A stretch of 64,000 nt of DNA from Manduca sexta. Lineage: Eukaryota; Arthropoda; Insecta; Lepidoptera; Sphingidae. A program made the position numbers and the translations under genes. Shown here piece after piece: positions 43,431 to 53,834 of the stretch. The notes beneath the pieces were generated by a model. That model was not told the DNA's origin and did not search any database. It saw only the letters and a program-made list of their open reading frames with translations. The stretch spans positions 6,820,001-6,884,000 of the forward strand of contig NC_051117.1 of the NCBI RefSeq assembly GCF_014839805.1. The letters are read 5' to 3'. Every line of letters starts with the position of its first letter. Positions within the stretch are counted from its first letter, which is position 1.

Positions 43431-43806
43431 CTATACATAACGAACATACAAAGTATGAATTTTACAGTAATGTACAAAATTAATAAATTGACAACGGTCC
43501 CCACACTAGGCAACAATGAGCAAGTCGCTAGCCTGCGTTGGTAGGGTAAGCAGTAGACATGAATCAAACTTGGTGACGAGTAGCGTGATAGCGCATAATA
43601 TGATCTATTCAAGTCAATCACTACTTTTCCGAACAAGTCATTTACCTACTTAACACAATGAGGGGTTACGCAGTCATACGTCAGCAGGGTCGGCACACAA
43701 TGAAAGGTGACTTGCATTCGTGACGCAAGATCTATAAATCATGGTTGGGAATTTGCAATCGAAGCGCCCTTGCAACTGCTATATAGACTAACGAAACTAT
43801 GATTTT

Positions 43807-44115
43807 CATCGATATATATGTACTACGTATTAGATTTGGCGTTCCGAACATTCACTGTGTTCCACTGAAGTGTACTGCAATCCATTCAAACTTTAGTATG
43901 GTCAATATTGACAGCTTAGGATTGTGTACGAAGTGGCGCTCATGATATAAGAACTCGAATAGTGTGAACCTGGATTTGAATAAAATGCATTAGTCAAATA
44001 AGTAAAATTATTTGTTGTTCAAGTGAATAAATAGGTTATAACAGTGACGTTTTGGTTGTCATTTCAGATTTTGAACAAATAGTTTATATGAACGTTCGTG
44101 TCTATAGAATATACG
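43807..44115 (+). repeat. Repeat G copy 1
   Basis: The left end CATCGATATATATGTACTAC with GTATTAGATTTGGCG, and the right end AGATTTTGAACAAATAGTTT with GTTCGTGTCTATAGAATATA, are shared with the inverted copy at 53835-54068. The middle (about 43895-44065) has no match in that copy. Confidence 0.78.
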
Positions 44116-44169
44116 ACGGTGATGTTTTTAGATCTTTTAAAACCAAAGAGTTCTAAGATAACTCGGACA

Positions 44170-44280
44170 TTGGGAAGATTATCATACAAGAATTTGCGGT
44201 CATGCAGTGGTTACTCAATCTACTGTCAAATACCAAATAATGATATAAAATACTTCATATTTTTTCCATATCCCCAGATA
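44170..44280 (+). repeat. Dispersed repeat shared with 12305-12418
   Basis: Shared blocks are CAGTGGTTACTCAATCTACTG with a TCAAA end, and ATACTTCATATTTTTTCCAT. The element ends are not defined. Confidence 0.6.
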
Positions 44281-44439
44281 TACCCCCAGGCATGCAGATG
44301 AACGGCTCAGATATGAGTTACCGAATTTTTTTAGTTCGCGCCGAGATGGAAAACCACCAATCTGTCGTGCCGCAAGCCAGCACGCGTGGTTCTAGAAAGG
44401 AAAGGAGGATGGGATAAGATTGAATAATTCTTCAGAGCA

Positions 44440-44725
44440 GTTATGATACAAACGATAGAAAACTCTCTCTCTAGTTTCTCCCTTATTACTTATTTAAAAA
44501 TACATATATACATCATTTTATTTCTTCTTCCCTGCCAGCCCGAGCTGGCTTCTTTGTTTACTAAGTATATTTTTCATTTATTTTATTTCCAATATAAATT
44601 GTCTTTGTTTATGTAACCTAATTTAATTAAGTAATAATTAAATATTCTCAAGTACCTTGACTTATCATAAGTGCAACTATGTTCGGCTACGTGATGAATA
44701 AAGTATTTTATTTATATTTTTTTTT
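44440..44725 (+). repeat. Repeat H (retroelement 3' end) copy 1
   Basis: Blocks include CTTCTTCCCTGCCAGCCCGAG with CTGGCTTC, ACCTTGACTTATCATAAGTG and CGTGATGAATAAAGTATTTT followed by T-rich sequence. The inverted copy at 54600-54835 ends at the same AATAAAG block, which looks like the 3' end with a poly(A) signal of a retroelement. Confidence 0.75.
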
Positions 44726-44814
44726 AAAAACACTTAATGAAGAAATGTCCCGCATCAACCATATTTTTTGAACACGTGCGCTCACGACTTCTATCCCCGA
44801 AGGTGTGTTCTATT

Positions 44815-44998
44815 ACGTTACGACTGCAGTGCTGAGATCTCTAGTTCGATTCCCGGGGAGGGCAGTGATCTTGGATTATTCTATTCAGTATCATCTCGGG
44901 GTATGGAATTTGTGCCAGATATTGCGATAGGCTCGTCCTCTATCATGGGACGGAACACGGTTGTACATTCGTCTACTCCTTCGGGGACAATGGCGTGA
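44815..44998 (+). repeat. S2 SINE
   Basis: It begins near TTACGACTGCAGTGCTGAG with the B box AGTTCGATTCCCGGGG and continues with the body GCCAGATATTGCGATAGGCTC and the end TCCTTCGGGGACAATGGCG. The A-box head is degenerate and the middle is shortened. Confidence 0.82.
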
Positions 44999-45065
44999 TA
45001 TGTATGTGATACGAAGGACAATTTTCGGAAAAATTAACATATTTTTAAAACATTGGCTTAATATT

Positions 45066-45310
45066 TATTTTATAATAATAATAATAATCGTTTATTTCGG
45101 ATAACAGTGATCCAAATAAGGGTTAATAACAATATTAGCTTAAAAATATGGTTAGTAGTAAGAATACAGAAGAAAATAAACAAATAAACATAATAATAAT
45201 AAGCTTTAATGACCCTTTTATGCCTAAACAAAGATTCCTAAAGATTATAATTGTGATAAATTCATACATAAGAAAAGTGCTGGTAAAGAACGCAGCAGGA
45301 GTTTTTTAAA
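45066..45310 (-). repeat. LINE-like 3' end (minus strand)
   Basis: The plus text opens TTTTATAATAATAATAATAA and CGTTTATTTCGGATAACAG, the complement of the AATAAACG...(ATT)n end common in lepidopteran LINEs. Upstream on the minus strand it runs into the broken frame at 45262-46040. The 5' limit is uncertain. Confidence 0.55.
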
Positions 45311-45404
45311 AAAAGAACAGGTTTTCCACGCGGGTGTTGAAAGCAAAACTTAGTACTAACATACAGACATGTTGACATTGCATTAATAAATGAAACCACA
45401 TTTT

Positions 45405-46040
45405 TTATTTTATCTTCATTTCTGAAGCTTGGTCGCAATTGCTCGACCATCGATCTATAGGCCCGCTTTCATGAGCGTACTCTCTTTTCACTATGTCAAA
45501 ATATTTACTTGCTCTTACCTCTGCTAAATCTTCTTTATTGCAAATGCGTGCGTGCTTTTCTAACTGAAAGTGTGATGTTGCCGCTGCGACGAATTCTCTT
45601 AGAATAGTGGCATTCATCATTTCAGCCGGGAATCGTCCACTGCTGGACATATGCCTCCCCCATTGAGTGCCATAGGGACCGGTTATAGGTCGCTCTCATC
45701 CATCGGACTCCGGCGACCCTCACCAGGTCGTCGGTCCATCTCATGAGAGGCTTGCCTACGCTGCGTCTCCCGGTTCGTGGTCGCCACTCCAGAACTTTTT
45801 TGCTCCAACGGCGATCAGTTCTACGAGCTATGTGTCCTGCCCACTGCCACTTAAGTCTCGCAACTCTAAGGGCTATGTTGGTTACTTTGGTTCTCCTGCA
45901 TCAATCGATCTACCTCCTCATTTCTGATTAGATCCCGCAGGGAAACTCCGAGCATAGCCCTCTCCATTGCCCTCTGGGTGACTTTCAGCCTTTTGATAAG
46001 TAGTGGCATTAGAACGTGTAAAATTAAAGTTACTTTTCAT
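45405..46040 (-). pseudogene. Open frame of unknown function split by an RTE insertion
   Basis: On the minus strand an ATG at 46038-46040 opens a frame that runs to the target site, is broken by the RTE at 45615-46000, and continues in the same phase to a stop near 45405. Without the insertion it is about 79 codons. Readable parts include SHFQLEKHARICNKEDLAE and YFDIVKREYAHESGPIDRW. A possible splice donor GAG/GTAAGA lies inside, at 45519/45518. I do not recognise the protein. It may be an exon of a decayed gene or part of the LINE-like unit whose 3' end is at 45066. Confidence 0.45.
45615..46000 (-). mobile_element. RTE-type LINE, 5'-truncated, 10-bp duplication
   Basis: TAGTGGCATT occurs at 45605-45614 and at 46001-46010, framing a 386-bp insert. 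The minus strand encodes the RTE C-terminal line with TQRAMERAMLGVSLRDLIRN, followed by several stops, and ends at a TGATGAA-type tail. The lost 5' part and the perfect duplication are typical of target-primed integration. Confidence 0.9.
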
Positions 46041-46227
46041 TGATATATGTATTTTGTTCGAAACTTACACTTTTTTACTTTATATGTACATTGTACGTTT
46101 CGTGTAACTTATTGCAGTGTTATTTTTAAGAAGACAAGTATCTGGTTTCATTTGGTATTGCAAAATGTCCCTGTATAAATAAATTCTCACATTTACAACC
46201 AAAAAATTAAGTAAAGCCGCAAATAAA

Positions 46228-46395
46228 CAGTGGTAAAGCCTCCATATAACCCGATTTCTGCCGGCTTCCCTTTCGTAATTTATGTAAAATATAACTATCA
46301 TTGCAGTGATTTGGAAATCGCATCTATGCATAATAGTACCAACGAGTATATGTTGTGTCGGGTTCTCTTTTGGAAAATTTTGCCCTTCGCCACTG
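46228..46395 (+). mobile_element. C-type hAT-like MITE
   Basis: It begins CAGTGGTAAAGCCTCC and ends TTTGCCCTTCGCCACTG. The inner block GATTTCTGCCGGCTTCCCTT matches the copy at 16676. Flanking octamers CAAATAAA and CAATGCAC match at four positions only. Confidence 0.78.
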
Positions 46396-46500
46396 CAATG
46401 CACTTTTATTTGGACAACTTATCTCCTATAATGCAATAAGGACGATATTATTGTCATATTGACATATTCGTTATATTTGTTGTTTTGTCTCCTCTTTTGC

Positions 46501-46800
46501 AATGGAGGGAAGTGGACAATTAACATTTACAACTCCTCCCTATCTTTCTAATTGATCAATTTAGTTGCGGCATAATGACAAATTAGTTTTCCCTGAGACT
46601 CGCCGAGCTTCACTGCTCGGTGTCATAACCGCCGACGACCCCCTTCGTGGCCCCTATTAGTCGCCTCTTACGACAGGCAGAGGATACCGTGGTGGAATTC
46701 TCCAAACGCCCCCATTCCACAGGGCGGGCCACTGCTGATCCTGGCTTACAGGAGTTGTAGTGGTGGGCGTGTGAGCGGGCAAATCTCTATATTTTGAATC
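46501..46800 (+). repeat. Repeat F copy, longest
   Basis: It runs from AATGGAGGGAAGTGGACAAT through TTTTCCCTGAGACTCGCCGA, GACCCCCTTCGTGGCCCC, TCTTACGACAGGCAGAGGAT and GTGGTGGAATTC to GATCCTGGCTTACAGGAG. Shorter copies at 41740 and 58176 lack the middle. Its class is not known. Confidence 0.82.
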
Positions 46801-47176
46801 AGTCTTTATTACTAACCAGTCTTATATTACTATATATAGATACGTAATTGTTGTGTACCTATTTCTTATAAAACTTCTTACGTGACATAACGCATGTAAA
46901 TTGAATTGTTTATTATTCATCGTTTCCTGAAGGTATTTCAAAAAGATGTGCGTATGTTTTGTATCACGGGCAATGACTTGATTTCAAGGTAAACTTGTCA
47001 GACATGTTGATTTAAAGATGTATGTGTCAGAAGGAAAATAGAGAGCGTCGTTTTGCGTTAAAATATGGAACTACTTTCTTGTACTGACTTTAAATCGAAA
47101 AAGAAAGAGGCGCCACCAAAGGAGGTTTTTCTATTGTCTGGGTATTTTTTTTTATTTGACACAATTTTTTTTTGCC
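46801..47176. other. No gene seen
   Basis: AT-rich unique sequence. Confidence 0.3.
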
Positions 47177-47436
47177 TAGACGAATGTCCGTAGGTTTAAA
47201 TCACAAGGGCACAAACCTCTGCCTTTTCTAAAATTACGTGTCCATTCTTTGTGAATTATTCACTGCTAGGTACGGGCCTCCTCTACTGAGAGAGATTAGG
47301 CCTTAGTCCACCACGCTGGCCTAGTGCGGATTGGTGGACTTCACACACCCTCAAAATTCCTATAGAGAACTTCTCAGGTATGCAGGTTTGTTAACGATAT
47401 TTTCCTTCACTGTTAAAGCAAGCTGAGTGTGTGTAC
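47177..47436. repeat. Chimeric S1: 5' half plus, 3' half inverted
   Basis: From 47177 to 47261 the text is the plus-strand S1 5' half (GACGAATGTCCGTAGGTTTA to GTGAATTATT). From about 47262 the 3' half follows in the minus orientation (CACTGCTAGGTACGGGCC to GTTAAAGCAAGC). The split falls where a normal copy reads GAATTAT/CGCTTGC, so the halves are complementary rather than overlapping. Confidence 0.82.
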
Positions 47437-47530
47437 TAATAATAAATCGTAAATAATTATTGAATGACAAAGCTATTAAAATCTTATGACTTGCATATCG
47501 ACATAATGCGGGCAAAACCAACTCGATATA

Positions 47531-48839
47531 CTTAGTCTGGCCATAAATACTGTTACACTTAATTATAAAAAAATATTACATTTGAATTTCGAATCTGTCA
47601 TTTTTATACGATTGTTCATTGTGTTTTCTCATTTTGGCGCCAATACATTGTAAAATATTTTGCGATATTAAAATGGTGTGGGGTGATAAAGAGAACCGAA
47701 TCGCTGTGATAGCATTACACAAAGTAGGTATGGAGCCAAATGCAATTTTTAAAACTCTCCATACACTTGGTATTAGTAAAATGTTTGTGTACCGGGCTAT
47801 TAATAGGTACAATGAGACCTCCTCTGTTTGTGACAGAAAAAGATCTGGCCGTCCACGTAGTGTTCGTACGAAAAAGGTGGTCAAAGCAGTAAGGGAAAGA
47901 ATTCGAAGAAATCCTGTCCGAAAGCAAAAGATTTTATCTCGGGAAATGAAGATAGCACCTAGAACCATGTCGCGTATTTTTAAAAGATGACTTAGGACTT
48001 GCAGCCTATAAGAGACGCACTGGCCATTTCTTAACTGATAATTTAAAGAAGAATAGGGTGGTAAAATCGAAACAACTACTGAAGCGGTACGCAAAGGGAG
48101 GTCACAGAAAAATTTTGTTTACGGATGAGAAAATTTTTACAATTGAGCAACATTTTAACAAACAAAATGACCGTATTTATGCTCAAAGCTCTAAGGAAGC
48201 TTCCCAATTAGTCGACAGAGTGCAACGTGGACATTATCCGACTTCAGTGATGGTTTGGTGGGGTGTTAGCTATGAAGGAGTGACTGAGCCATATTTTTGT
48301 GAAAAAGGTATCAAAACATCGGCACAAGTGTATCAAGATACCATTCTTGAGAAGGTAGTTAAGCCCCTTAACATCACCATGTTCAATAACCAAGTATGGT
48401 CCTTCCAGCAAGACTCGGCGCCGGGTCATAAAGCTCGGTCCACGCAGTCTTGGTTGGAATCGAACGTTTCGGACTTCATCAGAGCTGAAGACTGGCCGTC
48501 GTCTAGTCCCGATCTTAATCCGCTGGATTATGATTTGTGGTCAGTTTTAGAGAGTACAGCTTGCTCTAAACGCCATGATAATTTGGAGTCCCTAAAACAA
48601 TCTATACGATTGGCAGTGAAGAATTTTCCCATGGAAAGAGTGCGTGCTTCTATTGATAACTGGCCTCATCGTTTAAAAGGACTGTATTGCAGCCAATGGA
48701 GACCACTTCGAATAAGCTTTTTATATTTTTAATTGTTTTATATTTATGTATTAAACTGACACACTGTAAAAGTAATAAATGTTATTTGCAGTTAACAATT
48801 TTCTTTTTTCTTTATTACAATATTTATGGCAAGACTAGG
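47531..48839 (+). mobile_element. Mariner (DD37D type), full length
   Basis: The 1309-bp element has inverted ends CTTAGTCTGGCCATAAATAC (left) and the complement CCTAGTCTTGCCATAAATAT (right), with three mismatches in 20. TA dinucleotides lie on both sides, at 47529-47530 and 48840-48841, as expected for the mariner target. It encloses one transposase frame with a single frameshift. Confidence 0.92.
47673..48732 (+). pseudogene. Mariner DD37D transposase, one-base frameshift
   Basis: The protein binds the terminal repeats and cuts and pastes the element into TA sites. Codons 1-105 carry the N-terminal helix-turn-helix region and a GRPRS hook (RKRSGRPRSVRTKK). Catalytic residues are D151 (FTDEKIF), D247 (FQQDSAPGH) and D285 (SPDLNPLDYDLW), with 37 residues between the last two, which defines the maT/DD37D group. 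An AAAA run at 47982-47985 has one extra A, so the frame closes at TGA 47988. Allowing for it, 352 codons remain with no other stop. The other start at 47619 is not an ATG. The copy is inactive as read, unless the extra A is an assembly error. Confidence 0.93.
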
Positions 48840-49589
48840 TATATAACTAACATGGATTTTCCACAAACGTACGATAAAATATACCATATTCATTCTTATT
48901 TTGATCATACGTCTTTTTCAGGGGTAGGCAGAGATTATTACTTGGTTTTTATTTCGCGTGGAAAATGCGTTATCGCTATCACAGTGTGAGTGGTCTTACG
49001 GCCCAATTTCGACAGTCGCCCTGACAATTTGGCTTTGTTACGTCCAATGTAATTTGAGGGCACATCACAAACAATTCCAAAGAAAAAAATCTGATGCTGA
49101 TCAGAAAATCTTGACCCAAACAAACCCAAGACCTCACAGCATTCATACCTCAACAACAAGACAGGCGAAACTAATCCATGTTGATAAGAGCATCACGCCT
49201 TTCCCCTTTTGAGGGTGAGCAGCAGCACATTTCCCATATGTTAGGTAACCTGATGACATAGTTAATATATCATCATATCCCACAGGATGTCGCTCTTACA
49301 CAACGTATTGCATCGCAGTAGGGCGCCGGTGGGAACCAGGGACTCCCGATAACCAACTACATTGGATAGGGAAGTAGTTATAATTATATTATTAATATAA
49401 ATTATACCTACTTTGTGGTTTGTTGTTGGTTATATTTCCTGCATATAATGGTTGGAAAATCTATAAAGTTTATAGGTACAGGATACTGAAAGTGACGTTC
49501 GTGAATTCTTCAAATTCTTTCATATAAATATTTTAGGTTGACGTCAAGCTTGTATAATATTTCTTTTAATAAATCACGGCAAAGTGGTT
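48840..49589. other. No gene; probable diverged repeat remnants
   Basis: A block around 48916-49220 (TCAGGGGTAGGCAGAGATTA, GACCCAAACAAACCCAAGACC, GAGCATCACGCCTTTCCCC) resembles decayed SINE or LINE sequence but aligns to no better copy here. Confidence 0.4.
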
Positions 49590-49890
49590 TCACTGCACCT
49601 GATGTTAAGCGAAGTGAAAACTATAGAAAGTGCCGACCTACCGAAGATACAAGCATCTCTGGACGGTCGGCACAGTCATGCCGACCTGCGTAATGGCTTC
49701 TTCACACTCCGTTTGAAAGACCCCAGGTAACAGGAAGGAGAGAACACGTGTGCTAGCAAACCAACCTACAGCCTGATGGTGCGGCACAGATATGAATTAT
49801 CGAACATTTTGGTTCGGTATTCATATCTGTGCTACAAATGCACTCACAGTTGTATCAAATATATTTTTGATACAAGTGTGAGTGACGCAG
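49590..49890. repeat. Unclassified repeat-like block ending in two hairpins
   Basis: The block has CACTGCACCTGATGTTAAGCG and GTCGGCACAGTCATGCCGACC, then hairpins at 49784-49832 and 49841-49884. CGGCTCAGATATGAGTTACC at 44302-44321 is similar to part of the first hairpin, which suggests a dispersed family. Confidence 0.55.
49784..49884. repeat. Two adjacent long hairpins
   Basis: The first pairs GCACAGATATGAATTATCG with TATTCATATCTGTGC (two mismatches over about 20 bp). The second pairs CACTCACAGTTGTATCAAA with TTTGATACAAGTGTGAGTG (one mismatch over 19 bp, six-base loop). Only eight bases lie between them. Confidence 0.85.
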
Positions 49891-50177
49891 GATAGATGAC
49901 ACTCGACTAAAAGGGGGCTATGGGGCTTAATTTGGCCAAATGGTGCCAAAAGAAGCTCTGAGCCTCAAAGGAGATAAGCCTCGTAGTGGCATTGTGCTGA
50001 GACGGGTCCGGCGAATTCGGAAACACTCGCGATTCTCCGAAACTTGCGCAGAAGTAGGCTACCACAGGTTTTAGCTGGTATCATGGCATAATTGTTTGAG
50101 AGCCGGCACAAAGGTCATCTAAATGTCTAATTCATCGGCACATAAATTATCCAAAATCAAAAGAAGATTTGTTGATC
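49891..50177. other. No gene seen
   Basis: Moderately GC-rich unique sequence. Confidence 0.3.
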
Positions 50178-50287
50178 ACACTAGGCCAGCGTGGTAGTAT
50201 AAGCCCTAATCCCTCAGTAGTCGAGTAGGCCCGTGCCCAGCAGTAGCAATACATAATACAGGGCTGATATCATTATATTATTATTCA
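50178..50287 (+). repeat. S1 SINE 3' fragment
   Basis: Only the end remains: CACTAGGCCAGCGTGGTAG, GGCCCGTGCCCAGCAG and ATACAGGGCTGATATCATTA with further ATT units. Confidence 0.82.
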
Positions 50288-50521
50288 AAATAATGTCTCA
50301 TTAGAAGCACATTTTTATTATCCAACCATCGCGTATTTTTAACCTTGTCCAACTCTAAACAAGTATTATTACGTCATACAATTGCGTAACTTTACCATAA
50401 TTGCAAGATCGTAATCGCTTCGTTGATCTAATGAACTGGTGAGGTACTGTTTTCGATCCACGAGTGGGTAATTCTAAGTCAGTTTTCAATTTTCATTAAA
50501 TTAATTTGTGTCAAATATGGA

Positions 50522-50917
50522 ATTAGGGTAGTTGTTGACTTTTTTTTAAATACATACATTTATCAAAAATGTATTTTATCCAAAATCTATCGGAAAAAAT
50601 AATTTCATAATCCACGCAATAATAAATAAGTTGTAAAGCTTTGAAATTTGGTGGAAAGGGAAGCTGTCAAAAGACAGTAATAGTGAAATGTGATGTCACC
50701 CAGCATAACAGCCATAACGCTGCGGGAGTGAGAAAAGGACAGCGCGATATCCCCACCACACCCCCACTTTTGCTTACAACAATATTTCAAATATGAATAA
50801 CTGCTTTATTTTTCAACCAATTTTGATGCTGATTTCACAGAAGAATTTCTTATTCATATTATATTTTGTAACATATAAAATAATAAAGTAAATCAAACAT
50901 AGCAAACTACCCTATTG
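50522..50917 (-). mobile_element. K-type MITE copy 1
   Basis: The ends ATTAGGGTAGTTGTTG and the complement CAATAGGGTAGTTTGC form imperfect inverted repeats. The inner GATATCCCCACCACACCCCC and TGTTGTAAGC-type blocks match 60740-61133 in the other orientation. No coding capacity. Confidence 0.68.
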
Positions 50918-50926
50918 TTTGCCTGG

Positions 50927-51093
50927 AAACAAGACGAGCATGCAGCTCGCCTGATGGTAAGCGATACAACCATAAACCGTAACACCATACAGAACTTTGA
51001 ATTGCAAACTGCGTGGCACTCCATAGCGCTCGCCACCCTAAGATTAGATGCTAAGTCTCATACTGTCCAGTAGTTACGCTGGCTACAATTTTA
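50927..51093 (-). repeat. Repeat A copy, diverged, truncated
   Basis: The plus text has CTCGCCTGATGGTAAGCGAT, CATAGCGCTCGCCACCCTAAG and CCAGTAGTTACGCTGGCTAC, then stops. Confidence 0.75.
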
Positions 51094-51720
51094 AACTGTT
51101 TCACGGATCTTCTCTAATAATTAGAGTGTTTAGGCTTTACTCCACCTCGCTTGATGGCAGCTTGGGCCTCTATTGTTTCCCTTTTCCTTATAAGTTGTAG
51201 TGAATTACTCATTTTGATGGGTAGATTCTTTGTTGTCTGTTAAATAAAAAAATATCAGTAAGTAACTTTAAGTATTTGTCAAAATCGTTTCGTACTTCCC
51301 TGGTCGTATTTATGATGTTATAAATAAAATTACAGTATCAAGCTAAACACAGATTCTAATGATAAAGAATTTCCCTCCAATGAATCACGCAGCTCGGCTA
51401 CATCAAATGATGCAATTTTATAAATAGACGCGCGATTAAGGCCATGAGTGTTTGATTTATTACTCGGCTCTATTTCGGCTTTTTAAACATTTTAATTCTT
51501 GGCTATCGACCTTTTGGCTTTTGAGACCTTATTTATACTTCCATCAAATCGTCAATTCAGGCCGTCTTCGTCTGGGTATAGGCCACTCTATTGGGTCACT
51601 CTTTCCATTTAAGTACGCACCTTATTCACTGCTTGCCGACATACCTTAAGACCTAAAATGATTTCACTGATGATGAGTGGCGTCCAGATCGATTGAGATG
51701 AGTATCCCTTACCAGTGGCA
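51094..51720. other. No gene seen
   Basis: Unique sequence. A 65-codon open frame at 51452-51649 has no recognisable domain. Confidence 0.35.
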
Positions 51721-52029
51721 ATTTTTTTTTATTGCTCTGAATGACGAGACGAGCTTGCCATTCGCCTGATGGTAAGCGATACGACCGCCCATAAACAGTA
51801 GAAACACCATCAAACACCTTGAATTACAAAGTATTGTTTGGTATTCTACTGCGCTCGCCATCCTAAGACATGAGATGTTAAGTCTTATTATGTCCAATAG
51901 TTATACTGGCTACAATGTACTTCAAACCGGAACACAACGGTTTGAAGTACACACTGCTGTTTGGCGGCAGAAATAGACATAGCGATGATACCTACCCACG
52001 CGAACCCTCACATATGAGAGACCTACCAC
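51721..52029 (-). repeat. Repeat A copy, near full length
   Basis: From the tail complement TTTTTTTTTATTGCTCTG through TTCGCCTGATGGTAAGCGAT and TCTACTGCGCTCGCCATCC to CTCACATATGAGAGACCTAC. One internal block (CGGTTTGAAGTACACACTG) carries a short local duplication of GTTTGAAGTAC. Confidence 0.9.
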
Positions 52030-52596
52030 CAGTAATTATGCCTTTCGCAAGGTTTTATAAATCAGACTGATTTTTATAACATCTTTTCGAACTGTATTAT
52101 ACTTATTATATAAACAAAATTGTTTTTTTTTTCTTGTTTGGTGTAGACCGCAGTCTCCTTAGTCTTCTGGCAGTATAATTATGATCCTGGACTTTTTTAT
52201 GGGAGATCATAACACTAACCATCAGGAGATGCCATCACTCAATTATATAAATACAGTTGCCAGTTCAAAGTTCAGGGCAGTCCCAGTAAGGTCGTCATCT
52301 GTTTGGTAATCTTACCCAATCTGAATTAGGCTCCCCACCTATCACGTTTGGCGCCAAATTGTAACAAACCGTTGACCTTTCCAATGCCTTGCATAATATT
52401 ATTACAATAATTCTTGCAAATTATTTGCTATGGGCTTTGTGTTCGTTCGAATATTGAATCGAATTATATATCTTTATAAGCTTTTGTGGCGGTTCCGTCT
52501 GCGTTAACCTTTTGAATTTAATTTCTACCGGAAACTTTTCCTAATAAAAATTATTATGGATTAATTATTTTTCTTGTACGGCGCGGCAAAAGTAAT
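52030..52596. other. No gene seen
   Basis: AT-rich unique sequence. Confidence 0.3.
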
Positions 52597-52795
52597 ACTA
52601 CACCTGATGATATGCGAAATGGAGTCTATATAGAATGTCGACTGACGAGAGGTAATGCCCCTTGCTAGTCGACACAGTTATGCCGGCCTGTTTGAACCGG
52701 ATATACACAAGCTGATCCTGGAACGCTTCCCTGGGCCACTATGGCGGGTTTTAATATCTTGTGTATGGTGGTCGCTACCCGGATATACAAATAAG
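52597..52795 (-). repeat. Repeat B copy
   Basis: The plus text has CACCTGATGATATGCGAAATG, GAATGTCGACTGACGAGAGG, TATGCCGGCCTGTTTGAACC, GGCCACTATGGCGGGTTTTA and GGTGGTCGCTACCCGG. Confidence 0.88.
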
Positions 52796-53369
52796 GATAT
52801 ACTTCAACAAATTCTATGTGAAGACTTTCCCCTAACCTATTCCCGAATCATCCTTAATCCCTTTAAATGAATGAATCCCTCCTAGCCGAATTTCCTCCAC
52901 GGCGGCCAATCTCAACGGAGATCAGCCACGCAGGCGATATTATAGTGCACAAGTGTGTGCGCAATACACAAGCACTCTCTGTTCCTTCACTCTTATAGTC
53001 CGGTGAGACAGCGTCCGACATAACCGGAGAGAGATCAGGCGCAGAACCAACAGCTTTACGTGCTTTCCGAGGCGCGGAGGTGTCACACCGCCAACTTTCC
53101 CTTTAAAACAGCAAACATATCCAATATATTTTGGAAATATAATTCTATCGCCTTCCATTCAACCATCTGTTTATACCATAATCACTAAACATATTAATAT
53201 TATATTATCTAATACAAACACGTCTTCAGGGTAATACTGGTGACCCTGTGTGAGGTCAACCGGAAGTGGCAAGGTCCGGCCGATCGGAAGCACGCACACT
53301 CAAGAACACACGTAGTGACATAACTATTAACATGTGTTTAGGTCGAGTTCTGCCGAGTTGTCTGAGTTA
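52796..53369. other. No gene seen
   Basis: Mixed composition with short GC-rich parts (TTTCCGAGGCGCGGAGGTG near 53065). The minus-strand frame at 52940-53158 has no motif. Confidence 0.35.
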
Positions 53370-53644
53370 GTGTTTCAGAAAATATGTTGTGGACAAGGAA
53401 GAGATGAACAGACGACCTGGATGCCTTCGAAACATTATAGCGTGGAAATAGTTAGCGGAAGACCGAAGTAATTGGAAAAAAATGAGTGTTTCGGGAAATA
53501 AGTTATGAACGGTCAAGTAAGAGATGGAGAGACGACCTGGACGCATTCGAAACAGAGTGAAAGTTAGCGGAAGACCAGAGGAACTGGAAGAAAAGAAGGG
53601 TGGCCTTTGCCTAGCAGTTGGACACTATTATGTTGATGTTGAAA
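53370..53644 (+). pseudogene. RTE-type LINE C-terminus, duplicated in tandem
   Basis: Two units start GTGTTTC at 53370 and 53486 (116-bp period). Each contains GACGACCTGGA(T/C)GC(C/A)TTCGAAAC, which in the second unit encodes RWRDDLDAFE, the conserved near-terminal line of RTE reverse transcriptases. Later sequence GGCCTTTGCCTAGCAGTTGG matches the normal end of the protein. The second unit retains more of the frame, but both have indels. Confidence 0.78.
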
Positions 53645-53649
53645 AAAAA

Positions 53650-53735
53650 CTTGGGCCACTATGGCGAGTTTTAACACCTTGTGTACGGTGGTCGCTGTCC
53701 GGGCGGATATAAAATATATCCTACCAGCGTGGCAG
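53650..53735 (-). repeat. Repeat B 5' fragment
   Basis: It holds GGGCCACTATGGCGAGTTTTA, CCTTGTGTACGGTGGTCGC and GGATATAAAATATATCCTACC, the distal part missing from several other B copies. Confidence 0.8.
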
Positions 53736-53834
53736 TAAAACATTGCGATGGTATTTAGCCTGTAGACTCATATGAACATTGGATAAAGAATCCCAATCGT
53801 AATCTTTAATCCGATACCGAGAATCAATCATTGA

